From positions 74,769 to 138,768 of the forward strand of contig JAEWGO010000015.1 of assembly GCA_023388255.1 (NCBI GenBank): DNA of 64,000 bases, in the 5' to 3' direction. Source of the DNA: Pseudomonadota bacterium. Lineage in GTDB: Bacteria > Pseudomonadota > Gammaproteobacteria > Xanthomonadales > Rhodanobacteraceae. This document shows positions 34,016-42,148 of this stretch, piece by piece (position 1 is the stretch's first letter; each line of letters opens with the position of its first letter). Position numbers and translations under genes: made by a program. Under the pieces are notes generated by a model that had not been told where the DNA came from, ran no database searches, and worked only from the letters and a program-made list of their open reading frames with translations.

Positions 34016-34225
34016 TCAGCCGCCGACGCCATGCGGCCGGATCACGCCGGCCCAGATGCCGAGCATGACCAGCATGATCAGGCCGACCGATATCGCGATG
34101 CGCCGGGTCAGCGCGTGCAGGGTGCGGTCGGTCGTGCCCTTGTCGGTCATCATGTAGAACAGACCTGCGCCGAGGTTGTACAGGATCGCCAGGAACGCCG
34201 CGATGATCAGGAGCTTGCCGAGCAT
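34016..34225 (-). CDS. DUF2909 twin-transmembrane protein
   Basis: The 69-residue protein starts MLGKLLIIAAFLAILYNLGA, then GLFYMMTDKGTTDRTLHALT, and a second helix follows (ISVGLIMLVMLGIWAGVI). Two helices with an intervening DKG...T..ALT.R loop define DUF2909, usually encoded within aa3-type cytochrome c oxidase assembly clusters. Here it heads a cytochrome c operon without oxidase subunits. GGAGAAGACC upstream contains the ribosome binding site. Confidence 0.85.
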   Translation of the reverse strand: MLGKLLIIAAFLAILYNLGAGLFYMMTDKGTTDRTLHALTRRIAISVGLIMLVMLGIWAGVIRPHGVGG

Positions 34226-34526
34226 GGTCTTCTCCGTGGGCGGAAGCGCTGGCGACCGTTCGCGAAGCGACTTCGAAGTTGCCATGATGCCGCCGCAGAG
34301 GCACGCGTGGAAGCGGCGCAACGCCGCAGGCGTGTCACGACCGGTAGTTTCTACGCACCGCCTTTTGCTCGGAGACAATGTGCGTGATTGCGGAGAGTAG
34401 CAGTTCCGACGGCCGGGTTGACCAAGGCTTAAAGTTACCAAATTTAAAGCGGATAATTTCTTCGTCGCCTTTTCGCTTCTCTATCACTCTTTCTCGTCAT
34501 GACATTTTTTCCGGAGGGATCCGGAG
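34226..34526. other. Intergenic junction between native DNA and an AT-rich island
   Basis: These 301 bases have no gene. The right part of the window-native sequence ends near 34390; from there base composition drops sharply (AATTTAAAGCGGATAATTTC and long pyrimidine runs). The left half is the promoter region of the cytochrome operon on the minus strand. No direct repeat or tRNA marks the border. Confidence 0.6.
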
Positions 34527-35273
34527 TTATTTGGAAGTAGCTTCTTTGTTCCATTCGCTGGGCAAATGGCGATCAATTTGGACAACTGCATTACAAGTAG
34601 AAAATCCAGTCAACTGACTCTCGTCGTCGCCATCGCTGTCTCGAGCTTGCTTAGATCTTATGCCTAGCACTTTTCCTATTATGGCGACGTTGCCAAATAC
34701 GGTCGGGGAGTATGTTTCTTTTACTGTCTTAAGGAGAGGTATTGCTTGCTCACTGGAGCAGCGAGCGCTGAGGAAGAGTTCGGTGCGAAGAAGATAACTT
34801 CCGCCGGACAAAGGAGCGTATTTCAGAAGAACTTGATAGCTTCCATCTCTATTTCTTGCTATGTCCATTAGCGTTCCAATAAAGAGAATTGGAGCTGCAT
34901 TTACCCAGATATCTTGCAACTCGACTGACATAACGGGTGTCAGCCTGACTTGAGATTCATCATCGAGTTTGCTGACCCAATTGATCTCGGCTTCATGTTG
35001 TCGAGCAAGTTGATGTAGTTTGGCTACCAGTGCTGCCGTCTCTTCCTCCTCCTGCGCTTTCGCATTAACCTGATTCTGCTCCTCTCGCTGCTTGTTTTGT
35101 ACGTAGCCCTGATACTTCGATTGAGCAAAGTAGGCTGCGACTGCAAAGATGCCCAGCCATGGCAGAGTGAGTTTCAGGCGTTGAGATATTATCATTAGGA
35201 CAGCACCTGACATTTGAACGAAGTCGCGTAAGGGAATGTCGTAAGCTTTGATAAGATCATATATAAAAATCAC
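34527..35273 (-). CDS. Membrane-anchored protein of the HEPN island
   Basis: The 248-residue protein has an N-terminal helix around LTLPWLGIFAVAAYF (about residues 35-50). A highly charged coiled-coil stretch (NKQREEQNQVNAKAQEEEET) follows, then a soluble domain of about 150 residues with no family I recognise. The topology suggests an anchor plus stalk; the side on which the domain lies is uncertain. Its start overlaps the stop of the HEPN gene by 4 bp (ATGA), so both are translated together. Base composition is far more AT-rich than in the flanking genes, and codon use includes many AGA, ATA, AAA and TTA-type codons rare elsewhere here, indicating acquisition by transfer. Confidence 0.75.
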   Translation of the reverse strand: MIFIYDLIKAYDIPLRDFVQMSGAVLMIISQRLKLTLPWLGIFAVAAYFAQSKYQGYVQNKQREEQNQVNAKAQEEEETAALVAKLHQLARQHEAEINWVSKLDDESQVRLTPVMSVELQDIWVNAAPILFIGTLMDIARNRDGSYQVLLKYAPLSGGSYLLRTELFLSARCSSEQAIPLLKTVKETYSPTVFGNVAIIGKVLGIRSKQARDSDGDDESQLTGFSTCNAVVQIDRHLPSEWNKEATSK

Positions 35274-35764
35274 GACTGCGACATATCAAATACAGCCATT
35301 ATGGATTCGTTGGCCGCGGTAAAATTTTCGAGCTGGTCTCGCAGATTATATGCCCATTTGGAGCCATGAAAGTAGTTGTTGCGGAGGCGATAAATGATGA
35401 TGAAAAGCGCCACTGCACAATCTGTTGGGTCTACGTTTTTTCCGGAGATGACTGCTTCGACCAAAGTTCGATTGTCGTTCTTGCGTATATTTAAGCCATC
35501 AAAGTTGGAGGTGAGCTGACCGTTAGAGAAGTGGCGTTCTTTGAAATGGGCTATTGCCGGGGTGAACGCGTCTGCGTTCAGTTTTCCTTGGTGATTTAGA
35601 TCATGCGCCCATTTTGGGATGGTGCGGGCTGAGCCACTAGCGCCCAGCGCCTTGGCCTCAAAGAGGCTCCAGAGCAACGAGAAATGCATTGGGGCAGAAC
35701 GCTCCAGCTGCGAGAGCGCATTGAACTCATCGACGCTTCTCTCAAGCCACTCGATAGCATCCAT
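35270..35764 (-). CDS. HEPN-domain protein (putative RNase) in an AT-rich island
   Basis: The 164-residue all-alpha protein carries YRLRNNYFHGSKW, in which R128-N-x3-H133 is the R-x4-H motif with a polar second residue that defines HEPN domains. FSLLWSLFEAKALG near residue 28 matches the N-terminal helix of that superfamily. Many HEPN proteins are metal-independent RNases in toxin-antitoxin, abortive infection or CRISPR systems. It is first in a two-gene operon with a membrane-anchored partner. There is no obvious MNT nucleotidyltransferase antitoxin alongside. Activity is inferred from the motif; the island location and composition suggest a defence-type accessory gene. Confidence 0.75.
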   Translation of the reverse strand: MDAIEWLERSVDEFNALSQLERSAPMHFSLLWSLFEAKALGASGSARTIPKWAHDLNHQGKLNADAFTPAIAHFKERHFSNGQLTSNFDGLNIRKNDNRTLVEAVISGKNVDPTDCAVALFIIIYRLRNNYFHGSKWAYNLRDQLENFTAANESIMAVFDMSQS

Positions 35765-36003
35765 TGCATCTAGCTACTACTATCCCCCGCCTATGGGGCG
35801 TTGCATAAGATATTCGGCTTCGCGTGGGGCTTTCGTCAAGCGGCCTTCATTCTGGAATCAACAAATTGCCGACTGGTTCGGCGATAAAAGGTGACGGGGA
35901 ACCATCCGCTTAAATTCGGCTGCTCGACTGCCCGCCACGACGAAATCCGCCGGTGGGGTATCCCTTGTGTGCGGCCAACACCGGCTGCCCACAGCGTGGA
36001 CTC

Positions 36004-37140
36004 CTACACCCCGCCGATCCAGCTGCGCCGCACGCGCAATTCCGTATCGAGCGCGACGAGGTCGGCGCGAAATCCTGCCGCGATGCGACCGCGGGTCTGC
36101 GACAGGCCGAGAAAGTCTGCCGGATACGTCGACGCCATGCGCGCAGCTTCGTCGAGCGGCACTCCGAGTGACACGACCGTGTTGCGCACCGCGCCGGCCA
36201 TGTCCAGCGCGGAACCGGCGAGCACGCCATCGGCGGTCTCGCAGCGGCCGTTGCGGCAGGTGATCGTCGCGCCGGCCAGGGAATAGTGGTCGAGGTCGGA
36301 ACCGACCGGCGGCATCGCGTCGGTGACGAGGATCAGTTTGCCGCGCGGCTTTGCCGCCAGTGCAACGCGCAAGGACGCCGGATGCACGTGATGGCCGTCG
36401 ACGATGAGGCCGCACCAGCTGGCACGATCCTCCAGCGCCGCGCCGACCGCGCCGGGTTCGCGCCCCTGCAGCGGCGTCATCGCGTTGTACAGGTGGGTGA
36501 AGCCGCGCACGCCGGCATCGAGCGCGGCGCGTGTCTGCGCGTAGTTCGCCGCGGTGTGTCCGGCGCAGACAATCACGCCGCGCTCGACCAGGGCACGCAC
36601 CTGTTCCGGCACGACGCGTTCGGGCGCGAGCGTCAGCACGGTCACGCCATGGTGCAGCGAACAGACCAGGTCGAGTTCGGCATCATCGAGCGCGCGGAAC
36701 TTCGCCGCATCGTGTGCGCCGCGTCGAGTCGGCGCGATGTACGGGCCTTCGAGATGGATGCCGAGCACGCCGGGCACGCCTTGCCCGATCGCTGCGTCGA
36801 CTGCGGCGATCGCGGCGCGCATCACGTCGGCGTCGTCGGAAATCAGGGTGGGCAGGAAACCTGTCGTGCCAAAGCGTCTATGCGCGGCGCCGATGCGGCG
36901 GATCGTTTCGACGGTGGGGGCGTCGTTGAACAGCGCGCCGCCACCGCCGTTGACCTGTACGTCGACAAAGCCGGGCAGCAGGCTGTCGCCGGCGAGGTCG
37001 ATCGCCTGCACTCCGCGCAAGCGAGCATCGTCCGGCGCGGCGAGCGCGGCGATGCGATCGCCGTCGATCAGCACGACGAGATCGTCGCGGAATCCGTCCT
37101 CGGTCAGCACGCGACCGTTGCGCAATGCGAAGGTTGCCAT
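36004..37140 (-). CDS. nagA: N-acetylglucosamine-6-phosphate deacetylase
   Basis: The 378-residue amidohydrolase removes acetate from GlcNAc-6-P to give GlcN-6-P. Visible motifs are LLPGFVDVQVNGGGG, GIHLEGPYIAPTRRGAHD (metal-binding Glu), CAGHTAANYAQT, FTHLYNAMTPLQGREPG, LIVDGHHVHP and LVTDAMPPVG (catalytic Asp). Length and order match NagA. It is the last gene of a nag operon: nagB-II starts to its right, and nagQ and nagP lie further upstream. Confidence 0.95.
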   Translation of the reverse strand: MATFALRNGRVLTEDGFRDDLVVLIDGDRIAALAAPDDARLRGVQAIDLAGDSLLPGFVDVQVNGGGGALFNDAPTVETIRRIGAAHRRFGTTGFLPTLISDDADVMRAAIAAVDAAIGQGVPGVLGIHLEGPYIAPTRRGAHDAAKFRALDDAELDLVCSLHHGVTVLTLAPERVVPEQVRALVERGVIVCAGHTAANYAQTRAALDAGVRGFTHLYNAMTPLQGREPGAVGAALEDRASWCGLIVDGHHVHPASLRVALAAKPRGKLILVTDAMPPVGSDLDHYSLAGATITCRNGRCETADGVLAGSALDMAGAVRNTVVSLGVPLDEAARMASTYPADFLGLSQTRGRIAAGFRADLVALDTELRVRRSWIGGV

Positions 37141-37204
37141 CAGGGCGCCTCGAAACAGGTCATCGTTGCGGCGAAAAGGCGGAGGCGAACCATCGAAGTC
37201 GCCA

Positions 37205-38254
37205 TCAGATCGTCTCCGTGACCTTGCGCAGGTGCGGCGGCTGGTCCGGATCGCGACCGCGGCGCAGCGCGAGCGCATTGATCGCGCCGTAGCAGCGATG
37301 CACGGCGATCAGCGGCGCGCAGGCCGGATCGAGTCCGCGTGCGAGCGGAAGATGCTCGCCTTCATCACTGCCGGCGACCCATACGCGCGCTCCGCGCGCG
37401 CGGAACTTCGCGGCGACGTCGAGCGTGCTTTCGAGCGTGTCGTCGGCCTGCGCAAAGAACAGCACCGGGAAGTCGGCGCCGACCAGCGCCATCGGGCCGT
37501 GCTGTACTTCCGCCGCGCTGAACGCCTCGGCATGCAGGCCGCAGGTTTCCTTCAGCTTCAGCGCGGCCTCTTGTGCGGCGGCGAGACCGAGGCCGCGGCC
37601 GACGACGAACAGGTTCTGCGCATCGACGAGACCATCCACCAAGGGCGCCCAGTCCAGCGGCCAGCTCGCTTCGAGCGCGGCCGGCACCGAATGCAGGGCT
37701 GCACGCAACGCGTCGTCGTTCTTCCATTCCGCCGCGAGCTGCGCGATTGCCGACAGCGAACACAGGAAACTCTTGGTCGCGGCGACGCTGAGTTCCGGTC
37801 CGGCACGCAAGGGCACGATGAAATCGGCCGCCTGCGCGAGCGGCGAATCCAGGGCGTTGACCATCGCGACGACGCGCGCGCCGGAACGCTTCGCCGCTTC
37901 GGCCTGGCCGACGAGGTCAGGGCTTTTGCCCGACTGCGAGATCGCCAGGAACAGTGCGCCATCGAGATCCTGTTCGGCCGCGTAGATCGACTGCACCGAC
38001 GGCGCGGCCGAGGTCGTCGTCACACCGAGCCGCGTCTCGAACAGGTACTTGGCGAACGTTGCTGCATTGTCCGAACTGCCGCGCGCGCCGGTCGCGATCA
38101 GTCGCGGCGGCTCGCGCCGCAATGCCGCGGCGAGCTCGGCGATGCCGGCGCGGTTGGCGTCGAGCTGGCGCGCGATCGCCGCCGCGGATTCGCGGATTTC
38201 CTGATACATGCGCGTCGATTCGGCTGCGCGCGGTGCGGCTTCGGATGCGGTCAT
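37205..38254 (-). CDS. nagB: Glucosamine-6-phosphate deaminase, SIS-domain type (NagB-II)
   Basis: The 349-residue protein has two SIS domains with IATGARGSSDNAATFAKY, AISQSGKSPDLVG (phosphosugar-binding Ser motif), VAATKSFLCSL and VVGRGLGLAAAQEAALKLKE. It lacks the glutaminase domain of GlmS. In nag clusters of Xanthomonadales and Shewanella this protein replaces classical NagB and converts GlcN-6-P to fructose-6-P and ammonia. The ending AINALALRRGRDPDQPPHLRKVTET is typical. The neighbours nagA and nagQ support the assignment. Confidence 0.92.
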   Translation of the reverse strand: MTASEAAPRAAESTRMYQEIRESAAAIARQLDANRAGIAELAAALRREPPRLIATGARGSSDNAATFAKYLFETRLGVTTTSAAPSVQSIYAAEQDLDGALFLAISQSGKSPDLVGQAEAAKRSGARVVAMVNALDSPLAQAADFIVPLRAGPELSVAATKSFLCSLSAIAQLAAEWKNDDALRAALHSVPAALEASWPLDWAPLVDGLVDAQNLFVVGRGLGLAAAQEAALKLKETCGLHAEAFSAAEVQHGPMALVGADFPVLFFAQADDTLESTLDVAAKFRARGARVWVAGSDEGEHLPLARGLDPACAPLIAVHRCYGAINALALRRGRDPDQPPHLRKVTETI

Positions 38255-38270
38255 GCGTTGCTCGTGGAAG

Positions 38271-39308
38271 TCATGCAGCGGGCTTGCGCACGCGTGCGGT
38301 CGAATCGCGGATCACCAGTTGCGGGCTGAAGCCGCGATTGACTGGCGTGGTGCCGCTGGCGGAGGGTTTGAGTTCGGCGATCAAGCGCAGCGCGGCGTGG
38401 CGCGCGATGTCCTCGGTCGCCTGCTTCGCGGTGGTCAGCGCCGGCCAGGACTGCTTCGAGAACGGGCTGTCCTCGAAGCCGGCAATCGACAATTCGTACG
38501 GCACGTCGATGCCGTTCGCCTTCGCCGCAGCGAGCACGCCGGCTGCGATCTCGTCGTTCGAGCCGAAGATCGCGGTCGGGCGGTCGCGCAGCGCGAACAG
38601 CCGGCGCGCCCCGCGAAAACCATCGTCGAACGAGTAGTCGCCCGGAATCACCAGCTTCTTGTCGAGCGGGATGTCGTAGTCCTTCAACGCGCTCTCGTAG
38701 CCCTTGAAACGTTCCGGGCTGGAGCGGTGCGCCTCGCCGCCCCGGAGAAATCCGATGCGTTGGTGGCCGAGCTGGATCAGGTGTTCGGTGATGTCGTACG
38801 CCGCGTCGCGGTCGTCGACGTAGACGCACGGATAACCGTCGTCGGGATCTTCCGCGGCCGAGATGATGCGCACGAAGGTGATGCCGTTGTCGGCCAGATA
38901 GCGGATCAGGTCCATGCGTTCGGACATCGGCGGTGCCAGCACGAGGCCGGCGAGGCGCGCGCGCCGCACGAGGTCGCGCAGCTCGTCGGCGAGACCGGGC
39001 ACGCTCGAATCGCAGGGGTGGATCTGCAGTCCGAAGCCCTGGTCGTGGCACGCGGCGAGCACGCCGTTCTGCACACTGATCACGTAGTACGGATTCGGAT
39101 TGTCGTAGACCAGACCGAGCGCGTGCGAAGTCGCGCTGCGCAGATTGCGCGCGGCCTGATCCGGCGCGTAGTTCAGCTCGTCGACCGCGCGCTGCACGCG
39201 TTCGCGCGTGTCCTCGCGCACCGAGCTCTCGTGGTTGATCACACGCGAGACGGTCTTCAGCGACACGTTCGCGCGGCGCGCGACGTCCTTGATCGTGGGT
39301 CGGTTCAC
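38271..39308 (-). CDS. nagQ: LacI-family regulator of GlcNAc utilisation (NagQ)
   Basis: The 345-residue LacI protein starts TIKDVARRANVSLKTVSRV (helix-turn-helix, residues 5-23), followed by the hinge RERVQRAVDELNYAPDQAARNL and a periplasmic-binding-fold ligand domain. It sits inside the nag operon, 16 bases from nagB-II. Two palindromes with core CAACGTTG lie in the nagP/glk divergent region and are its probable operators. The likely inducer is GlcNAc-6-P or GlcN-6-P, by analogy with NagQ of xanthomonads. Confidence 0.9.
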   Translation of the reverse strand: MNRPTIKDVARRANVSLKTVSRVINHESSVREDTRERVQRAVDELNYAPDQAARNLRSATSHALGLVYDNPNPYYVISVQNGVLAACHDQGFGLQIHPCDSSVPGLADELRDLVRRARLAGLVLAPPMSERMDLIRYLADNGITFVRIISAAEDPDDGYPCVYVDDRDAAYDITEHLIQLGHQRIGFLRGGEAHRSSPERFKGYESALKDYDIPLDKKLVIPGDYSFDDGFRGARRLFALRDRPTAIFGSNDEIAAGVLAAAKANGIDVPYELSIAGFEDSPFSKQSWPALTTAKQATEDIARHAALRLIAELKPSASGTTPVNRGFSPQLVIRDSTARVRKPAA

Positions 39309-39365
39309 CGGTGCTTTCCTGGACGAGATCGCTTCATCGTAGCGGACGCATCCGACACGCGTGCG

Positions 39366-40643
39366 TCACGCGTCCGGCACCATGCCGGCGCGATGGCCGC
39401 GCGCGGCGTAGTACAGGATGTACAGGTAGCACGGCAGCATGATCGCCACGAACACGAGCTGGAAGTCGTGCTGTTCGCGCAGCAGCGCGAACGCCTGCGG
39501 GATGATCGCGCCGCCGGCGATGCCCATGATGAGCAGCGCCGAGCCGGTTTCGGTGAAGCGGCCGAGACCGGCGATCGCGAGCGGGAAGATCGCCGGCCAC
39601 ATCATCGCATTGGCAAAGCCGAGCGCGGCGACGAAACCGACCGAGACATACCCTTGGGTCAGGTACGCGCCGACGGCAAGCAGCGCGCCGAGCACGGCCG
39701 AGAACGCGAGATAGCGCGATTGCGAGATGAAACGCGGAATCGCCAGCAAGCCGGCGACATACCCGAGCAGCATCGCGCTCAGCGTGAACGAGGTGAAGAA
39801 CTTGGTCTCGTCCGGTGGCAGGCCGAAACCGCGACCGTAGGTGCCGATCGCATCGCCGGCCATGACTTCGACGCCGACGTAGACGAACAGGCACAGCGCG
39901 CCGAGCCACAGGTGCGGAAACGCGAGGATGCTGCCACGGCCGCGCGCGCTGACGTCGCGATTGCGATCGGCCGGGCGCACTTCCGGCAGCGGCGAGCGTG
40001 CGATCCACAAGCCGAGCAGGCCGAGCACGACGGCCATCGTCAGGTAGGGAAGGTGGATGCGTGCCGCGAACGCATCGAGCAATGCGCCGCGCGTGGCGGG
40101 GTCGGCCGCCTGCACCTGCGTCTTGAAATCGCCGAGGCCGTGCATGACCACGGCGCCGATCACCAGCGGCGCGAGGATGCCGGCGACCTTGTTGCAGATG
40201 CCCATGAACGCGATGCGCTGCGCCGCGCTCTCGATCGGGCCGAGGATCGAAATGTACGGATTCGCCGCGGTCTGCAGCAACGCGAGGCCGGCGCCGATCG
40301 TGAACAGACCGCCGAGCGCGCCCGGATACCAGCGCCGCACGACGAATTCGCCGAACGCGAGCGCGCCGACCGCCATCACCGCGAGGCCGATTGCCATCCC
40401 GCGTTTCATGCCGGTGCGGCGCAGGATCAGCGAGGCCGGCAACGCGAGGAAGAAGTACGACAGATAAAACACCATCAGCACGAGGAACGCGTTGACCGTG
40501 TTCAGTTCGAATGCGAGTTCGACGAACTGGATCAACGGGCCGTTGAGCCAGGTGACGAAACCGAAGATGAAGAACAGCAGGCCGATGATCAGCATCGGTG
40601 TGCGCTGGTCCTGCGGGTGCGACGAGACGACGGTGACGGACAT
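39366..40643 (-). CDS. nagP: GlcNAc transporter NagP, MFS (FucP family)
   Basis: The 425-residue protein has about twelve helices and FucP-family signatures: LLFFIFGFVTWLNGPLIQF, FYLSYFFLALPASLIL and GLALLQTAANPYISILGP. NagP carries GlcNAc across the inner membrane by proton symport in place of a PTS. AGGGGA lies 6 bases before ATGTCCG, which decides the start at 40643 over a Met two codons earlier. It is the first gene of the minus-strand nag operon and shares a 321-bp regulatory region with the glucokinase gene. Confidence 0.92.
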   Translation of the reverse strand: MSVTVVSSHPQDQRTPMLIIGLLFFIFGFVTWLNGPLIQFVELAFELNTVNAFLVLMVFYLSYFFLALPASLILRRTGMKRGMAIGLAVMAVGALAFGEFVVRRWYPGALGGLFTIGAGLALLQTAANPYISILGPIESAAQRIAFMGICNKVAGILAPLVIGAVVMHGLGDFKTQVQAADPATRGALLDAFAARIHLPYLTMAVVLGLLGLWIARSPLPEVRPADRNRDVSARGRGSILAFPHLWLGALCLFVYVGVEVMAGDAIGTYGRGFGLPPDETKFFTSFTLSAMLLGYVAGLLAIPRFISQSRYLAFSAVLGALLAVGAYLTQGYVSVGFVAALGFANAMMWPAIFPLAIAGLGRFTETGSALLIMGIAGGAIIPQAFALLREQHDFQLVFVAIMLPCYLYILYYAARGHRAGMVPDA

Positions 40644-40714
40644 CGGCATTCCCCTGCGGTGGCGGGCCGGTGACACGTTCGCGCAGGAGTGCGGGCGGGT
40701 CGCTGGCGCTTCGG

Positions 40715-40728
40715 TAGCAACGTTGTCA
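40715..40728. promoter_or_regulatory. Putative NagQ operator 1
   Basis: TAGCAACGTTGTCA matches the perfect palindrome at 40873 in 12 of 14 positions and lies 72 bases upstream of the nagP start. Confidence 0.6.
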
Positions 40729-40871
40729 TCGAAGCCCGCACAGCGCGACGTTGCGCGGGGCTATTGCAGGAATCCGCCGCATTTCCGGTGGAATCCATCC
40801 GCGAATCGAAAAGGGCCCGCGTTGGCTTGACTATAGGTCTGCGACCGTCCACGGTCATTTTGCAGTGCACA

Positions 40872-40900
40872 TTGACAACGTTGTCAGTCGTGCCGAGACT
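40872..40900 (+). promoter_or_regulatory. Possible glucokinase promoter overlapping operator 2
   Basis: TTGACA (40872-40877) and GAGACT (40895-40900) are spaced by 17 bp. The -35 box is inside the palindrome at 40873-40886, so repressor binding there would block RNA polymerase. Confidence 0.4.
40873..40886. promoter_or_regulatory. Putative NagQ operator 2
   Basis: TGACAACGTTGTCA is a perfect 14-bp palindrome of LacI-operator type with central CG, 79 bases upstream of the glucokinase start. It shares the CAACGTTGTCA core with operator 1. Confidence 0.7.
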
Positions 40901-40964
40901 CCGCCGCGTCTGCCCGTGGCCGGTCCGCGCGGGGATTGCCCACGTTGCAGCGGGGAGGGAGTGG

Positions 40965-42056
40965 ATGGCCAGCAGCCACCAGCGGGAGTTGCCGCATGAG
41001 ATGCGCGCGTTGCTGATCGCGGCGGACGTCGGCGGCACGCATGCGCGCATCGCGCTGGTCGGTCCCGCGCTGGATGGCGCCCAGGCATGGTCCATCCCGC
41101 ACTACCGCAAGTACGCCTGCGCCGAGTTCTCCGGCCTCGCTGCGATCATTGACGACTTCCGTGCCGACCTCGCGCGCGAAGGTGTCCTCGGCAGTGGTCT
41201 TTCGCAGGCGCCGGTCGACCGCGTCGCGCTGGCGATCGCCGGTCATGTCGTCGACGACATCGTGGTCAACGAGAACCTGCCGTGGGCGGTGTCGGTGTCC
41301 GGCCTGCGTGCCGCGCTCGGCGTGCGCGACCTCGCCGTGGTCAACGATTTCGAGGCGGTCGCGCATGCGATCGGCCATGTCGAGTCGGCTGCATCGACGT
41401 TGCTCAGTGGGCCGGCGACCGCAGCGGATGGACCGGTGCTGGTGGTCGGCCCCGGCACCGGGCTTGGCGCCGCGCTGCGCATTCCGCACGTCGGCCGTGC
41501 CGTCATCCTCGCCACCGAAGCGGGTCAGGCAACGCTCGCGCCGGACAGCGACCTGGAAATCGAGATCCTGCGCGAACTGCGCCAGCGCGGTTCGCGCGTG
41601 CAGATCGAACACGTGCTGTCCGGCACTGGCCTCGCCAACCTGCACGGCGCCGTGCGCGCACTGCACGGCGCGTCCGCGCAGACGCTGACGCCGGCACAGA
41701 TCAGCGCGGCGGCGCTTGCCGGCAACGACGCGTTCGCGCGCGAGACGGTCGAGGTTTTTTGCGGCTGGCTCGGCGGCGTGCTCGGCGACCTGGCGCTGCT
41801 GTATGGCGCGCAGGGCGGCGTGTATGTCGCCGGCGGCGTGCTGCCGCAGATGCGCGAGTTGCTGCTGCGCAGCCGCTTCGTCGAACGGTTTCTCGACAAG
41901 GGCGCGATGCGCGCGGCGCTCGCGCGCACGCCGGTGCGGCTGGTCGACCACGCCCAACTTGGCGTGATCGGTGCGGCCAGTTGGTATTTCAGTCGCGATT
42001 CGAATGAACCGGACACGGCACGCATGGGCGCGCCGGTACGGAACGGAGTGGCATAG
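40965..42056 (+). CDS. glk: Glucokinase-family sugar kinase, likely GlcNAc kinase of the nag locus
   Basis: The 363-residue protein belongs to the Glk (PF02685-type) family. It shows ADVGGTHARIALVG (phosphate-binding, residues 20-33), LAIAGHVVDD, VNENLPWAVS, VNDFEAVAHAIGH (catalytic Asp region), VVGPGTGLGAAL, and QIEHVLSGTGLANLH with GVYVAGGVLPQM. In nag loci using NagP, an unphosphorylated sugar enters and a kinase of this kind must supply GlcNAc-6-P (GlcK/NagK role). GGGAGGGA upstream supports ATG 40965; Met13 (41001) is an alternative start nearer the family's usual beginning. Confidence 0.88.
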   Translation: MASSHQRELPHEMRALLIAADVGGTHARIALVGPALDGAQAWSIPHYRKYACAEFSGLAAIIDDFRADLAREGVLGSGLSQAPVDRVALAIAGHVVDDIVVNENLPWAVSVSGLRAALGVRDLAVVNDFEAVAHAIGHVESAASTLLSGPATAADGPVLVVGPGTGLGAALRIPHVGRAVILATEAGQATLAPDSDLEIEILRELRQRGSRVQIEHVLSGTGLANLHGAVRALHGASAQTLTPAQISAAALAGNDAFARETVEVFCGWLGGVLGDLALLYGAQGGVYVAGGVLPQMRELLLRSRFVERFLDKGAMRAALARTPVRLVDHAQLGVIGAASWYFSRDSNEPDTARMGAPVRNGVA

Positions 42057-42148
42057 CTTTTCCGAAAGGGCATCGACCGGCAGGCGCGCAGCGAACGCGT
42101 TCCGCCATCCACGACAGCGGCATCCATGACAGCAGGAGGGGATTCATC

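Noticed and set aside
34500..34530. Hairpin CCGGA-GGGA-TCCGG near the end of the AT-rich island as a terminator
   Set aside because: The T-run lies on the wrong side for the minus-strand gene that ends there.
35765..35900. Integron attC-like sequence upstream of the HEPN gene (minus strand TTATGCAACGCC, GCCCCATAGGCGGGG, GCTAGATGC)
   Set aside because: It resembles parts of Vibrio-type repeats, but no canonical GTTRRRY core and no paired site at the other end of the island could be found. The similarity is too weak to call a cassette.
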